64,000 nt of DNA. It comes from Mucilaginibacter sp. Lineage in GTDB: Bacteria; Bacteroidota; Bacteroidia; Sphingobacteriales; Sphingobacteriaceae. The translations under genes were made by a program, and so were the position numbers. Under the pieces are notes generated by a model. It ran no database searches. It saw only the letters and a program-made list of their open reading frames with translations, and was not told the DNA's origin. Location: assembly GCF_028288225.1 (NCBI RefSeq), contig NZ_JAQBOC010000003.1, forward strand, positions 124,001 through 188,000, given 5' to 3'. Shown here in pieces: positions 44,511-53,681 of this stretch; position 1 is the first letter of the stretch; each line of letters begins with the position of its first letter.

Positions 44511-46046
44511 ATGAAACAAAAAATATTTTATTTTTTTCTTTCCCTTGCAGTCTCGGCTTTTTTTCATCAGCAGGCACATGCTCAAAGTACAGGTTTAGGT
44601 ATTTTTGATGATCAAAGTGATGTTGGGATTGTGAAACACAAAGGCAGCGGCACCTATGATCCTAAGCTGCAGGTATACGGTTTATCAGGCTCCGGCACCA
44701 ATATATGGGCTAAAGCTGATGGCTTTCATTTTGTGTGGAAACGTATAAAAGGCGATTTTATATTACGTACCAATGCAGCTTTTATTGGTAAAGGTGTTGA
44801 AGACCACCGTAAGATCGGGTTGATGGTGCGCACCTCGTTAGACTCAAATTCAAAACATGTAAACGCAGTTGTGCATGGCGATGGGTTAACTTCATTACAA
44901 TTCCGTAAAACAGTTGGCGGCGAAACCGAGGAGAAAAAATCAACTATTACTCATGCCGACGTTATCCAACTTGAAAGGCATGGCAGTAAATATATTATGT
45001 CAGTAGCACGAAAGGGTGATCTTTTTATTGAGGAAGAGGTAAGTGATATTGATTTGGGGGACGATGTATATGTTGGCATATTTATTTGCTCGCACAATGC
45101 AAATGTTACTGAAAAGGCAACATTTAATAATACAAGGATAGTTGTGCCTGCACCAGCCAGTCTTGTAGCCTACAAGCAATACCTGGGAAGCGATATAGAG
45201 ATCCTTGATCTTGAAACACAAAACAGTCGGATTGTTTACCAGTCGCCAAAATCATTACAGGCGCCAAATTGGATGCTTGATGGGAAGAATTTACTTTACA
45301 ATAGCGAGGGTTTGCTTTATACATTCGATCTGAAAACAAATACACCAACTGTATTTAATACCGGAACAGCAAAAAATAACAATAACGATCACGTATTATC
45401 ATTTGATGGAAAATGGCTGGCCATCAGCAGCGCCGACAAAACGGGTAACTCTATTGGTTGGGTTGTTTCAACGAAAGGTGGGGAGCCGCGCAGGGTGAAT
45501 GAAATCGGTCCATCATACATGCATGGCTGGTCGCCAGATGGAAAGTATATTGTTTTTTGCGGATCAAGAAATAAGGAATATGACGTTTACCGCATTCCTT
45601 CTGCCGGTGGTGCCGAAGAACGATTAACAAATTCTCCCGGTTTGGACGATGGCCCGGAATACTCACCGGATGGGAAGTATATTTACTTTAACTCTGTGCG
45701 CAGCGGCTTAATGCAGGTATGGCGCATGAAGGCCGACGGGAGCGAGCAGACCCAATTAACAAACGATGATTATAACAACTGGTTCCCTCATGTTTCGCCT
45801 GATGGAAAATGGATAGAATATATTACCTTCCTTAAAAGCGAGGTAGCCCCTGGCGATCATCCCTTTTACAAACATGTTTACCTTAGGGTAATGCCAGTAG
45901 GCGGAGGCCCGTCTAAAGTTATTGCCTACCTTTATGGAGGGCAGGGAACCATCAATACCCCATCATGGTCTCCTGATAGTAAGCACTTAGCATTTGTAAG
46001 TAATACCAATTTATTATTTCCTGTATTTCCAACCGCAACTAATTAA
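44511..46046 (+). CDS. Secreted TolB-like beta-propeller protein with N-terminal DUF1349-like domain
   Basis: The 511-residue protein has a signal peptide (FFHQQAHAQ), a concanavalin-like N-terminal domain (about 25-205, with DHRKIGLMVRTSLD and VYVGIFICSHN as in DUF1349 proteins), and a TolB/PD40 propeller (about 220-505) with repeats such as YSPDGKYIYFNSVRSG, VSPDGKWIEYITF and WSPDSKHLAFVSN. Such proteins are often found in carbohydrate loci, where they bind or process glycans in the periplasm. It opens the sugar-oxidation cluster and lies 13 bases before an exported TIM-barrel gene, so the two are coexpressed. Confidence 0.88.
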   Translation: MKQKIFYFFLSLAVSAFFHQQAHAQSTGLGIFDDQSDVGIVKHKGSGTYDPKLQVYGLSGSGTNIWAKADGFHFVWKRIKGDFILRTNAAFIGKGVEDHRKIGLMVRTSLDSNSKHVNAVVHGDGLTSLQFRKTVGGETEEKKSTITHADVIQLERHGSKYIMSVARKGDLFIEEEVSDIDLGDDVYVGIFICSHNANVTEKATFNNTRIVVPAPASLVAYKQYLGSDIEILDLETQNSRIVYQSPKSLQAPNWMLDGKNLLYNSEGLLYTFDLKTNTPTVFNTGTAKNNNNDHVLSFDGKWLAISSADKTGNSIGWVVSTKGGEPRRVNEIGPSYMHGWSPDGKYIVFCGSRNKEYDVYRIPSAGGAEERLTNSPGLDDGPEYSPDGKYIYFNSVRSGLMQVWRMKADGSEQTQLTNDDYNNWFPHVSPDGKWIEYITFLKSEVAPGDHPFYKHVYLRVMPVGGGPSKVIAYLYGGQGTINTPSWSPDSKHLAFVSNTNLLFPVFPTATN

Positions 46047-46059
46047 AAACCTAAAAAAA

Positions 46060-46980
46060 ATGAATTCATCACGCAGAGATTTTATAAAAAACAGCGCACT
46101 GGTTGTTGCCGGTGCAGCATTGTTACCCGATGCTTTATTAGCTGAACCCAAAAAACTGGTAAGGGTAGGGGTGCAGCTTTATAGTGTAAGGGATGCAATG
46201 GGGAAAGACCCGATGGGTACGCTAAAAAAACTTAGCGAAGGCGAGATCAGGCACGTTGAGCACGCCAATTATATAAACCGTAAGTTTTATGGATACACAG
46301 CCAAAGAGTTTAAAAAAATATTAAACGATCTTAATATGCAGATGCCGAGCGGCCATACCGTAATGACGGCGCAAGACTGGGACAATGACAAAAAAGGTTT
46401 TACAGATAAATGGAAGTATACCATTGATGATGCTGCTGAGGTCGGCCAAAGATATGTAATAAGCCCCTGGCTGGATGAAAGCCTGCGTACAGATCTGGAT
46501 GGATTGAAACGTTTTATGGAACAGTTTAACAAATGCGGTGAACTGTGTAAGACCCAGGGAATGAGTTTTGGCTATCATAATCACGATTTTGAATTTAGTA
46601 CAAAGGTTGGGGACGGCAACTTATTTGAATTTATCCTTAAAAATACTGACCCCACGCTGGTGCTGCAGCAATTGGATATTGGCAATATGTATGGCGTGCC
46701 GGGAGGCGACGCACTTGAAATTATTAATAAATATCCCGGCAGGTTTGAATTGATGCATGTAAAAGATGAAATTAAAAGCACAGATAAGGGCGAAATGGGG
46801 CATGGTTATGAAAGTACCATCCTTGGGCAGGGAGTAATGCCTGTTAAAGATATTGTAAAAGCAGCCAGGAAAAAGGGCGGAACTTCCCAATTTATTATAG
46901 AACAGGAATCATACCAGGGCAAAGATCCGATTGATTGTGTAAAAATTGACTTACAAATCATGAAAAAGTGGGGATATTAA
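46060..46980 (+). CDS. Exported sugar phosphate isomerase/epimerase-family TIM barrel (1)
   Basis: The 306-residue protein begins with a twin-arginine-type leader (SSRRDFIKNSALVVAGAALL) and has an AP-endonuclease-2-like TIM barrel. Metal-site motifs are visible: FGYHNHDFEF, VLQQLDIGNMY and FELMHVKDE, with a late FIIEQESY. Family members epimerise or isomerise free or keto sugars with a divalent metal. The leader puts it in the periplasm. It directly follows the TolB-like gene. Its closest paralogue here is the protein at 60121. Confidence 0.9.
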   Translation: MNSSRRDFIKNSALVVAGAALLPDALLAEPKKLVRVGVQLYSVRDAMGKDPMGTLKKLSEGEIRHVEHANYINRKFYGYTAKEFKKILNDLNMQMPSGHTVMTAQDWDNDKKGFTDKWKYTIDDAAEVGQRYVISPWLDESLRTDLDGLKRFMEQFNKCGELCKTQGMSFGYHNHDFEFSTKVGDGNLFEFILKNTDPTLVLQQLDIGNMYGVPGGDALEIINKYPGRFELMHVKDEIKSTDKGEMGHGYESTILGQGVMPVKDIVKAARKKGGTSQFIIEQESYQGKDPIDCVKIDLQIMKKWGY

Positions 46981-47157
46981 TAGTATTATTTTAACTTACA
47001 GCTTCTTTTTAAACTTTTAGTTAAAAAGGTGGTAGGAAAAGTACCGTTATAAATACGCAGTGTAATAGACCCTATAATTTTGATCAATGTTATTTGCATT
47101 TTAGATTAATAAATGTTAATTATACATGATTTATCTGCTCAACCAATTTAAGCATAA

Positions 47158-47757
47158 ATGAACAGGCGTACCGTAATAAAAAATCTGGCTTTGATAATTG
47201 GTGGTGCAGTATTGTTGCCATCATGCGTGCATCAGGACGGAACGTCATACGTTCAGCTAAAGCATGTAAATATTGATGCGGAGCAGCAAAAGCTTATTGC
47301 CGATATTGCTGAAACTATCATCCCAAAAACAAATACACCGGGTGCAAAAGATCTGAACCTGCCTGCATTTGTTTTAAAAATGATTGATGATTGTTACGAC
47401 AAAAAAGGGCAGGAAGCGTTCGTTGCCGGTATGAAAGCATTTACCAGTATGGTTAAAGCTAAATACGGCAAAGATTTTAGCGACCTTGATGCTAAACAAC
47501 GTGAAGCTATACTTACCGATATAGAGAAAAATGCCAATGCGGGTAATGCACCCAAAGGACGTGGCCGTAAGCCCAAAGCATCAAAACCTGCAGGCCCGGA
47601 TCCTATAATGGGTTTTTACTGGGGTGTAAAAGGGCAAACCGTATTCGGCTATACAACATCTCAATACTTCATGACCAAGCAAATTGTTTACGAACTGGTA
47701 CCCGGAAGATACACTGTTCACTACCCGGTTAAAAAACTTAATCTTAAGTCTGCATAA
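47158..47757 (+). CDS. Gluconate 2-dehydrogenase subunit 3 family protein (a), Tat-exported
   Basis: The 199-residue small subunit starts MNRRTVIKNLALIIGGAVLL, a twin-arginine leader ending near a possible lipobox (LLPSCV). The mature part matches the gluconate_2-dh3 family (LIADIAETIIPKTNTPGAKDL, FVLKMIDDCYDKKGQ, and FYWGVKGQTVFGYTTSQYF). Such subunits bind a GMC flavoprotein and carry it through the Tat system. The GMC gene follows after two bases, so the pair should be made together. The insert of basic GRGRKPKASKP residues is unusual. Confidence 0.92.
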   Translation: MNRRTVIKNLALIIGGAVLLPSCVHQDGTSYVQLKHVNIDAEQQKLIADIAETIIPKTNTPGAKDLNLPAFVLKMIDDCYDKKGQEAFVAGMKAFTSMVKAKYGKDFSDLDAKQREAILTDIEKNANAGNAPKGRGRKPKASKPAGPDPIMGFYWGVKGQTVFGYTTSQYFMTKQIVYELVPGRYTVHYPVKKLNLKSA

Positions 47758-47759
47758 CT

Positions 47760-49472
47760 ATGGCCAATTTAAATGTTGATAGCGTTAAAGAACGCACCTT
47801 TGATGCCATAGTGATCGGATCGGGCATTAGCGGGGGCTGGGCAGCAAAAGAACTAACCGGCAACGGCTTAAAAACTTTAGTGCTTGAGCGCGGCAGGGAT
47901 GTAAAACATATAAAAGATTATCCTACAACTAATAAATACCCGTGGGAATTTGAGCATCACGGCCAGTTACCCTCTGTAGTAATGGAAGCTAATCCTATAG
48001 TTGGCCGCTGTTATGCTTTTGGTGAAGATTCGGCTCATTTTTTTGTAAAGGATAAGGAGCATCCCTATGTACAGCAAAAGCCGTTCGACTGGATCCGCGG
48101 ATACCAGGTGGGCGGTAAATCATTATTATGGGCTAGGCAAACCCAGCGCTGGAGCGATTTTGATTTTGAAGGCCCCGCCAGGGATGGTTTTGCGGTTGAT
48201 TGGCCAATAAGATATAAAGATATAGCGCCATGGTATAGCTATGTTGAGAAATTTGCGGGCATAGCAGGAAATAAAGATGGAATTCCCGAATTACCGGATG
48301 GTGAATTTTTACCGGGCTTCCCGTTAAATGATGTGGAGCAATATTTTAGCGACCATGTTAAAGCAAATTATAAAAACAGGCATGTAATAAGCGCCCGTTG
48401 CGCACATCTGTCAAAACCTAATCAGATTCATATTGACCAGGGGCGCACCCAATGCCAAAACCGCGACCTTTGCCAGCGTGGCTGTCCGTTCGGTGGTTAT
48501 TTCAGCAGTAATGCTTCAACTATCCCCTGGGCACAAAAGTCGGGTAATATGACTTTACGCCCGTTTTCGGTAGTGCAATCTATCATTTATGATGAAAAAA
48601 AGGGTAAGGCTACAGGCGTACGGATTGTTGATACAAATACAAAAGAAACTATCGAATACTATGCACGCGTAATTTTTGTAAACGCTGCAGCTTTAAATAC
48701 AAACCTCCTGTTGCTAAACTCCACTTCAAGCCGTTTTCCTAATGGTTTTGGTAATGATAGCGGCATTTTGGGCAAGTATGTTGCGTTCCATAATTATTCT
48801 GCCAATATTGGTGCCGAATATGATGGACTGAAAGAATGGACAGTTGACGGCCGCTCGCCAACCAGTGGTTATATTCCCCGTTTCAGGAACGTTTATAAAC
48901 AGGAAACTGACTTTCTGCGTGGCTATGCCTGCACATTTGGCGGCTACAGGTACCAGCAGCATAAATATGAAGGTGTTGGCGCAAGCCTGAAAGAGGGCCT
49001 GGTAAAAGGTGACCTTAGCCCCTGGCATGTTGGCGCACAATTTATGGGCGAAACTATACCGAAGGATACCAACCATGTAAGTCTTGATGCAAAATTGAAA
49101 GACGACTGGGGTGTGCCGTTGTTAAATGTTTCGGTTGATTATGATGATAATGACGAGAAGATGAAGAAGGATTTTATAGAGCAGCTTACGGAGATGCTTA
49201 CATCAGCCGGTTTTAAAAATATCCGCCCGTCAACAGACCACCGCGCACCAGGATTAGATATCCACGAAATGGGAGGCGCCCGCATGGGAAATGACCCTAA
49301 AACGTCAGTCCTGAATAAATGGAACCAGGTGCATGCCTGTAAAAATGTTTTTGTTACCGATGGCGCCTGCATGACATCAACATCATGCCAAAACCCATCA
49401 CTAACTTACATGGCTATAACAGCCCGTGCAGCCGATTATGCGGTAAGTGCAATGAAAAAGGGTGAAATATAA
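47760..49472 (+). CDS. GMC oxidoreductase (a), periplasmic sugar dehydrogenase large subunit
   Basis: The 570-residue FAD enzyme has the Rossmann motif VIGSGISGGWAAKEL near the N-terminus, the substrate region RGYQVGGKSLLWARQTQRW, and the C-terminal GMC domain with GLDIHEMGGARMGNDP and SCQNPSLTYMA, which hold the catalytic His/Asn. Cysteines C232, C238 and C242 (C-x5-C-x3-C) match the spacing of the 3Fe-4S ligands in FAD glucose dehydrogenase complexes. It lacks its own signal peptide and probably leaves the cytoplasm bound to the Tat-carrying subunit just upstream. The sugar is unknown; glucoside 3-dehydrogenase activity is the best guess. Confidence 0.92.
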   Translation: MANLNVDSVKERTFDAIVIGSGISGGWAAKELTGNGLKTLVLERGRDVKHIKDYPTTNKYPWEFEHHGQLPSVVMEANPIVGRCYAFGEDSAHFFVKDKEHPYVQQKPFDWIRGYQVGGKSLLWARQTQRWSDFDFEGPARDGFAVDWPIRYKDIAPWYSYVEKFAGIAGNKDGIPELPDGEFLPGFPLNDVEQYFSDHVKANYKNRHVISARCAHLSKPNQIHIDQGRTQCQNRDLCQRGCPFGGYFSSNASTIPWAQKSGNMTLRPFSVVQSIIYDEKKGKATGVRIVDTNTKETIEYYARVIFVNAAALNTNLLLLNSTSSRFPNGFGNDSGILGKYVAFHNYSANIGAEYDGLKEWTVDGRSPTSGYIPRFRNVYKQETDFLRGYACTFGGYRYQQHKYEGVGASLKEGLVKGDLSPWHVGAQFMGETIPKDTNHVSLDAKLKDDWGVPLLNVSVDYDDNDEKMKKDFIEQLTEMLTSAGFKNIRPSTDHRAPGLDIHEMGGARMGNDPKTSVLNKWNQVHACKNVFVTDGACMTSTSCQNPSLTYMAITARAADYAVSAMKKGEI

Positions 49473-49576
49473 GACAATTGGTAGTTTACGGGTAAAAAAC
49501 ATTTATACAAATTTACCTAAAATCGCCTTTATTACGCTGTAAACCCATTATTGTGTTAAAAAAACACAATGGAATA

Positions 49577-49607
49577 TTTGTTCAATAATTTTTTGTTCAT
49601 ACATTTA
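49577..49607 (+). promoter_or_regulatory. Candidate Bacteroidota promoter before the second GMC gene
   Basis: TTTG at 49577-49580, 19 bases, then TACATTTA at 49600-49607 fit the Bacteroidota -33/-7 pattern (TTTG, TAnnTTTG) with one mismatch. A stem ATTGTGTT / AACACAAT lies just upstream at 49550-49570. The gene may thus have its own start in addition to read-through. Confidence 0.5.
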
Positions 49608-49653
49608 ACAATTAACCAATTTATAAAATTTATTAACCTTTATTTATTAATAT

Positions 49654-51333
49654 ATGTCTGCAAATACTTATGACGCCATTGTCATTGGTTCAGGGATCTC
49701 GGGCGGATGGGCTGCTAAAGAGCTAACCGAAAAGGGTTTAAAAACCATCATGCTGGAGCGTGGCCGGAACATTGAGCACATTAAAGATTACGTGAACGCT
49801 AATAAAGATCCCTGGGAGTTTCCTCACAGGGGCGGCCGTACGCAACAAATGGTTAAGGACTATCCCGTTCTTAAGCGTGATTACCCATTAAATGAAACTA
49901 ATCTCGACTATTGGGCAAGCGATAAAGACAGCCCTTATACTGAGGTTAAGCGTTTTGATTGGTTCAGGGGATACCATGTTGGCGGGCGATCATTAATGTG
50001 GGGCCGGCAATCATACCGCTGGGCCGATCTCGATTTTGAAGCCAATGCCAAAGACGGTATAGGTGTCGACTGGCCTATCCGTTATAAAGATCTTGCTCCA
50101 TGGTATAGCTATGTTGAGCAATTTGCAGGCATCTCAGGTAATAAAGATCACCTTGCTATCCTTCCTGATGGCGATTTTATGCCGCCAATGGAAATGAATG
50201 TTGTGGAGAAGGATGTTTCTAAACGCTTAATGGAACATTATAAAAATCAGCGTGCAATGGTTATAGGCCGTACGGCAAATATCACCCAGCCATTGCAAGC
50301 ACGTACAAATTGTCAATATCGCAATAAATGCTGGTTAGGATGTCCGTTTGGTGCATATTTCAGTACCCAATCATCTACTTTGCCTGCTGCTATGGCCACT
50401 AAAAACTTAACCGTTCGTCCATGGTCAATTGTAACCAAGATCCTTTATGATAAGGACACCAAAAAGGCAAAAGGGGTTGAGGTGCTTGATGCGGAAACAA
50501 ATCAAACTTACGAATACTTTGCAAAGGTTATTTTCCTTAATGCATCTACTTTAAATAGTGCGTGGGTCCTGATGAATTCAGCAACTGATATCTGGCCAGA
50601 TGGTTTAGGAAGCAGCAGCGGCGAGTTAGGTCATAACGTAATGGATCATCACCTGGGTGTGGGCGCATCAGGTACTGTTGAAGGTTATGAGGATAAATAT
50701 TACTTTGGCCGCAGGGCTAACGGCATCTATATTCCGCGTTACAGGAACCTGAATGGCGAAAAACGCGATTACATTCGCGGCTTTGGCTATCAGGGTAGTG
50801 CAGGTCGTGAAAACTGGAGCAGGGATATTGCCGAAATGAATATTGGCGGTGCATTTAAGGATGCATTAACCGAACCAGGTGCCTGGAGCATGGGTATAGG
50901 TGGTTTTGGTGAAACATTGCCATATCACGAAAACAAGATCACACTTGATAAAACTAAAAAAGACAAATGGGGATTAAATATCCTGTCATTTGATGTTGAG
51001 GTTAAAGATAACGAAAAGAAGATGCGCGTTGATATGGCTAACGATGCTAAAGAAATGCTTGAAGCCGCTGGTGTGAAAAATGTTCATACGTTTACCAGCA
51101 ATGGTGTTTTGGGCAGAGGGATCCATGAAATGGGAACTGCCCGGATGGGTCGTGATCCTAAAACTTCGGTATTGAATGAATGGAACCAGGTATGGGATGC
51201 TAAGAATGTGTTTGTTACTGATGGTGCTGCAATGGCTTCATCAGCCTGTCAAAATCCGTCGCTTACTTACATGGCAATGACCGCCCGCGCTGCTAACTAT
51301 GCAGTTGAAGAATTGAAAAAGAACAACATCTAA
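49654..51333 (+). CDS. GMC oxidoreductase (b), periplasmic sugar dehydrogenase large subunit
   Basis: The 559-residue protein is a paralogue of the preceding GMC enzyme: VIGSGISGGWAAKELTEKG, RGYHVGGRSLMWGRQSYRW, HEMGTARMGRDPKTS and SACQNPSLTYMA are shared. The C220-x5-C226-x3-C230 cluster motif is kept. There is no signal peptide. Its likely small subunit, at 52913, is separated from it by a Gfo/Idh/MocA gene, unlike pair (a). A 181-base spacer with a candidate promoter lies upstream, so this enzyme may be regulated separately. Two paralogues suggest two substrates or two anomers. Confidence 0.92.
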   Translation: MSANTYDAIVIGSGISGGWAAKELTEKGLKTIMLERGRNIEHIKDYVNANKDPWEFPHRGGRTQQMVKDYPVLKRDYPLNETNLDYWASDKDSPYTEVKRFDWFRGYHVGGRSLMWGRQSYRWADLDFEANAKDGIGVDWPIRYKDLAPWYSYVEQFAGISGNKDHLAILPDGDFMPPMEMNVVEKDVSKRLMEHYKNQRAMVIGRTANITQPLQARTNCQYRNKCWLGCPFGAYFSTQSSTLPAAMATKNLTVRPWSIVTKILYDKDTKKAKGVEVLDAETNQTYEYFAKVIFLNASTLNSAWVLMNSATDIWPDGLGSSSGELGHNVMDHHLGVGASGTVEGYEDKYYFGRRANGIYIPRYRNLNGEKRDYIRGFGYQGSAGRENWSRDIAEMNIGGAFKDALTEPGAWSMGIGGFGETLPYHENKITLDKTKKDKWGLNILSFDVEVKDNEKKMRVDMANDAKEMLEAAGVKNVHTFTSNGVLGRGIHEMGTARMGRDPKTSVLNEWNQVWDAKNVFVTDGAAMASSACQNPSLTYMAMTARAANYAVEELKKNNI

Positions 51334-51366
51334 AACCTATAAAAAAAAACAATAAAACTAAAAACA

Positions 51367-52794
51367 ATGGCTGAAGAAAAACAAACGGAACAAAAAACAA
51401 ACCCCACCAGGAGAGAGTTTCTGAAAACCGGTACCATAGCTGCTGCAAGCTTTATGATAGTGCCCCGCTTTGTATTAGGCGGAAAAGGCTATACAGCGCC
51501 AAGTGATAAATTGCTTATTGCCGGCATAGGCGCTGGTGGTAAGGGCCAGAGCGATATTGCCAATTTTTATAAAAGCGGTAAAGCCGAGATAGCTTTTTTG
51601 TGCGATGTGGACGACAGAAGATCAGCTAAATCACGGGCAGATTTTCCAAAGGCAAAATACTATAAAGATTGGCGCGAATTGCTTGAAAAGGATTCCAAGC
51701 ATTTTGATGCGGTTTCTGTTTCAACTCCCGATCATAACCACGCCATTATAGCTTACCATGCAATGTCGTTAGGCAAGCACGTTTATGTACAAAAACCTTT
51801 AACCCACGATATTTGGGAAGCCCGTATGTTAACGGATGCCGCGAAAAAATATAAGGTAGTTACCCAAATGGGTAACCAGGGTGCATCAAATGATGGTACC
51901 CGCCAGATGTCTGAGTGGTATGATGCCGGCCTGATAGGTGATGTGCATACCGTTTACTGCTGGACAAACCGACCTGTTTGGCCGCAGGGTATTGCATGGC
52001 CGCCGCCACAGCCCAATATCCCGAAAGAATTGGATTGGGATCTTTGGCTGGGAACAGCGCCTAAAAAAGATTACGTTGATAAATTAGTACCATTCAACTG
52101 GCGCGGCTGGTGGGATTATGGCACCGGAGCCCTTGGCGATATGGGCTGCCACCTTGTTGAAGCCCCTTTCAGGGTATTAGGAATCCAATATGCCAAGGAT
52201 GTACAGGCAAGCGTAGGCAGCGTTTATGTTGATGAGTTTAAAGAAGGGCATTTCCCTGAAAGCTGCCCTCCATCGAGCCATATTACGTTAACGTTCCCTA
52301 AAACCGATAAAACACAAGGTGATGTTACCCTGCACTGGATGGACGGCGGCATTCAGCCTGAAAGGCCTGACGAATTATTGCCAAGTGAAAACTTTGGCGG
52401 AGAGCAGGGAAATGGTACGCTGTTTATAGGTACAAAAGGAAAAATGTATGCCAGTACGTACTCTGATGCAGCTACACTACTGCCAACCGCACTTACCAAA
52501 GATGCAAAGGCCCCTCAAAAATGGGCAAGGGTACCGGGTGGTGCTAATGGACACTATGGCCAGTGGGTTGAAGGTTGTATCGCAGGCTATGGTAAAACCG
52601 AGCTAAGCTCATCGTTTGATAAGGCTGGCCCGCTTACCGAAGCACTGTTAATGGCTAACCTTGCTGTACGCGGTCATGAGCTTCAGGGCGGAAGGATAAA
52701 ACTGGTTTGGGATAACAATGCCATGAAGGTTACAAATTTTGATGCTGTTAACCAATATGTTAAACGCCAGTACCGCGAAGGCTGGAGTATTTAA
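51367..52794 (+). CDS. Gfo/Idh/MocA family oxidoreductase, Tat-exported (1)
   Basis: The 475-residue protein carries a twin-arginine leader at about residues 15-37 (TRREFLKTGTIAAASFMIVP), a Rossmann domain (LLIAGIGAGGKGQSDIANF), the KP motif YVQKPLTHDIWEARM and a long C-terminal alpha/beta domain with MGCHLVEAPFRVLG. Exported members keep tightly bound NAD(P) and act on 3-keto or other oxidised sugars. The gene follows GMC (b) after 33 bases. A role in hydride transfer to or from a keto sugar in the periplasm is inferred. Confidence 0.92.
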   Translation: MAEEKQTEQKTNPTRREFLKTGTIAAASFMIVPRFVLGGKGYTAPSDKLLIAGIGAGGKGQSDIANFYKSGKAEIAFLCDVDDRRSAKSRADFPKAKYYKDWRELLEKDSKHFDAVSVSTPDHNHAIIAYHAMSLGKHVYVQKPLTHDIWEARMLTDAAKKYKVVTQMGNQGASNDGTRQMSEWYDAGLIGDVHTVYCWTNRPVWPQGIAWPPPQPNIPKELDWDLWLGTAPKKDYVDKLVPFNWRGWWDYGTGALGDMGCHLVEAPFRVLGIQYAKDVQASVGSVYVDEFKEGHFPESCPPSSHITLTFPKTDKTQGDVTLHWMDGGIQPERPDELLPSENFGGEQGNGTLFIGTKGKMYASTYSDAATLLPTALTKDAKAPQKWARVPGGANGHYGQWVEGCIAGYGKTELSSSFDKAGPLTEALLMANLAVRGHELQGGRIKLVWDNNAMKVTNFDAVNQYVKRQYREGWSI

Positions 52795-52800
52795 TTATGA

Positions 52801-52909
52801 ATGGGTGAATTAGTGAATTAGTGAATTAGTGATGGAATAAAAATTTCTAATTCGCCAATTCACCCATTAAAACAACTCACTAATTCACTAATTCAATAAA
52901 TCACTAATT
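52801..52909. repeat. Reiterated-word palindrome P6
   Basis: The left half reads ATGGGTGAATTAGTGAATTAG and continues with more GTGAATTAGT words; the right half has CCAATTCACCCAT and several TCACTAATTC words. The inner pairing ATGGGTGAATT / AATTCACCCAT is perfect. The last word ends three bases before the ATG at 52913, so a folded leader could cover the start. Confidence 0.9.
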
Positions 52910-52912
52910 AAA

Positions 52913-53530
52913 ATGAATAGAAGAGACGCCATAGGAAGAGTTGCCCTGTTGATGGGGGGTGCTGTAATAGGTGCCGAATTCTTTATTTCGGGATGTAAAT
53001 CAGGTGCCGGAAAAGTTGAGGACCTGTTTGTTGCGGATAATGTTGCTTTTTTAAATGAAGTGGCAGATACTATTCTTCCAACAACAAGCTCACCAGGTGC
53101 AAAAGCTGCCAATGTTGGCCATTTTATGGCTGTAATGGTACAGGATTGCTATACCCCTGATGATCAAAAAGTATTTTTGGAAGGTATTTCAAAACTAAAC
53201 GACGCAAGCCAGAAGAAATTCAGCAATAAGTTTATGGCCCTTAATCCGCAGCAACGCACTGACCTGCTTGTTGACCTGGATAAGGAACAGAAAGAATATA
53301 CTAAAAAGAATGCTGAAGCTGAAGCGGAGAAAAATAAACACAGAAACGATCCTGATTATAAAGGCCCTGTATTAGAAAATCATTATTTCAGGATGATGAA
53401 GGAACTAACTTTATTGGGTTACTTTACATCAGAAATTGGTGCAACCAAAGCCTTGCGCTACATTGCTGTTCCGGGACATTACGACGGAAACGTACCATAC
53501 AAAAAAGGCGATAAAGCCTGGGCGACCTAG
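52913..53530 (+). CDS. Gluconate 2-dehydrogenase subunit 3 family protein (b), Tat-exported lipoprotein
   Basis: The 205-residue protein begins MNRRDAIGRVALLMGGAV and ends its leader in a lipobox-like ISGC (Cys at residue 26), so it is probably Tat-exported and lipid-anchored. The mature part fits the gluconate_2-dh3 family (FLNEVADTILPTTSSPGAKAANVG, FMAVMVQDCY, and ENHYFRMMKELTLLGYFTSEIGATKAL). It contains a charged helix around 118-145. It is the likely partner of GMC (b), three genes upstream of which lies pair (a). Its leader spacer is palindrome P6. Confidence 0.92.
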   Translation: MNRRDAIGRVALLMGGAVIGAEFFISGCKSGAGKVEDLFVADNVAFLNEVADTILPTTSSPGAKAANVGHFMAVMVQDCYTPDDQKVFLEGISKLNDASQKKFSNKFMALNPQQRTDLLVDLDKEQKEYTKKNAEAEAEKNKHRNDPDYKGPVLENHYFRMMKELTLLGYFTSEIGATKALRYIAVPGHYDGNVPYKKGDKAWAT

Positions 53531-53673
53531 GATGATTTGATGATGTGTTGATTTGAAGATTTGGAAATGTTAAAGGTGATTTAAAAGATCTCTTTTTCTT
53601 TTTGGAAAATTTTCAAATCATCTTATCTTCAAATTTTCAAATCACTAAATCACTAATTCAACAAATCACTAAC
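53531..53673. repeat. Reiterated-word palindrome P7
   Basis: The left half repeats GATGATTTGATGATG and GATTTGAAGATTTGG; the right half repeats CAAATCATC, TCTTCAAATTTTCAAATC and CAAATCACTAA. Its last words, ACTAATTCAACAAATCACTA, nearly equal those ending P6. The element stops eight bases before the ATG at 53682. Confidence 0.88.
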
Positions 53674-53681
53674 TAAACAAC

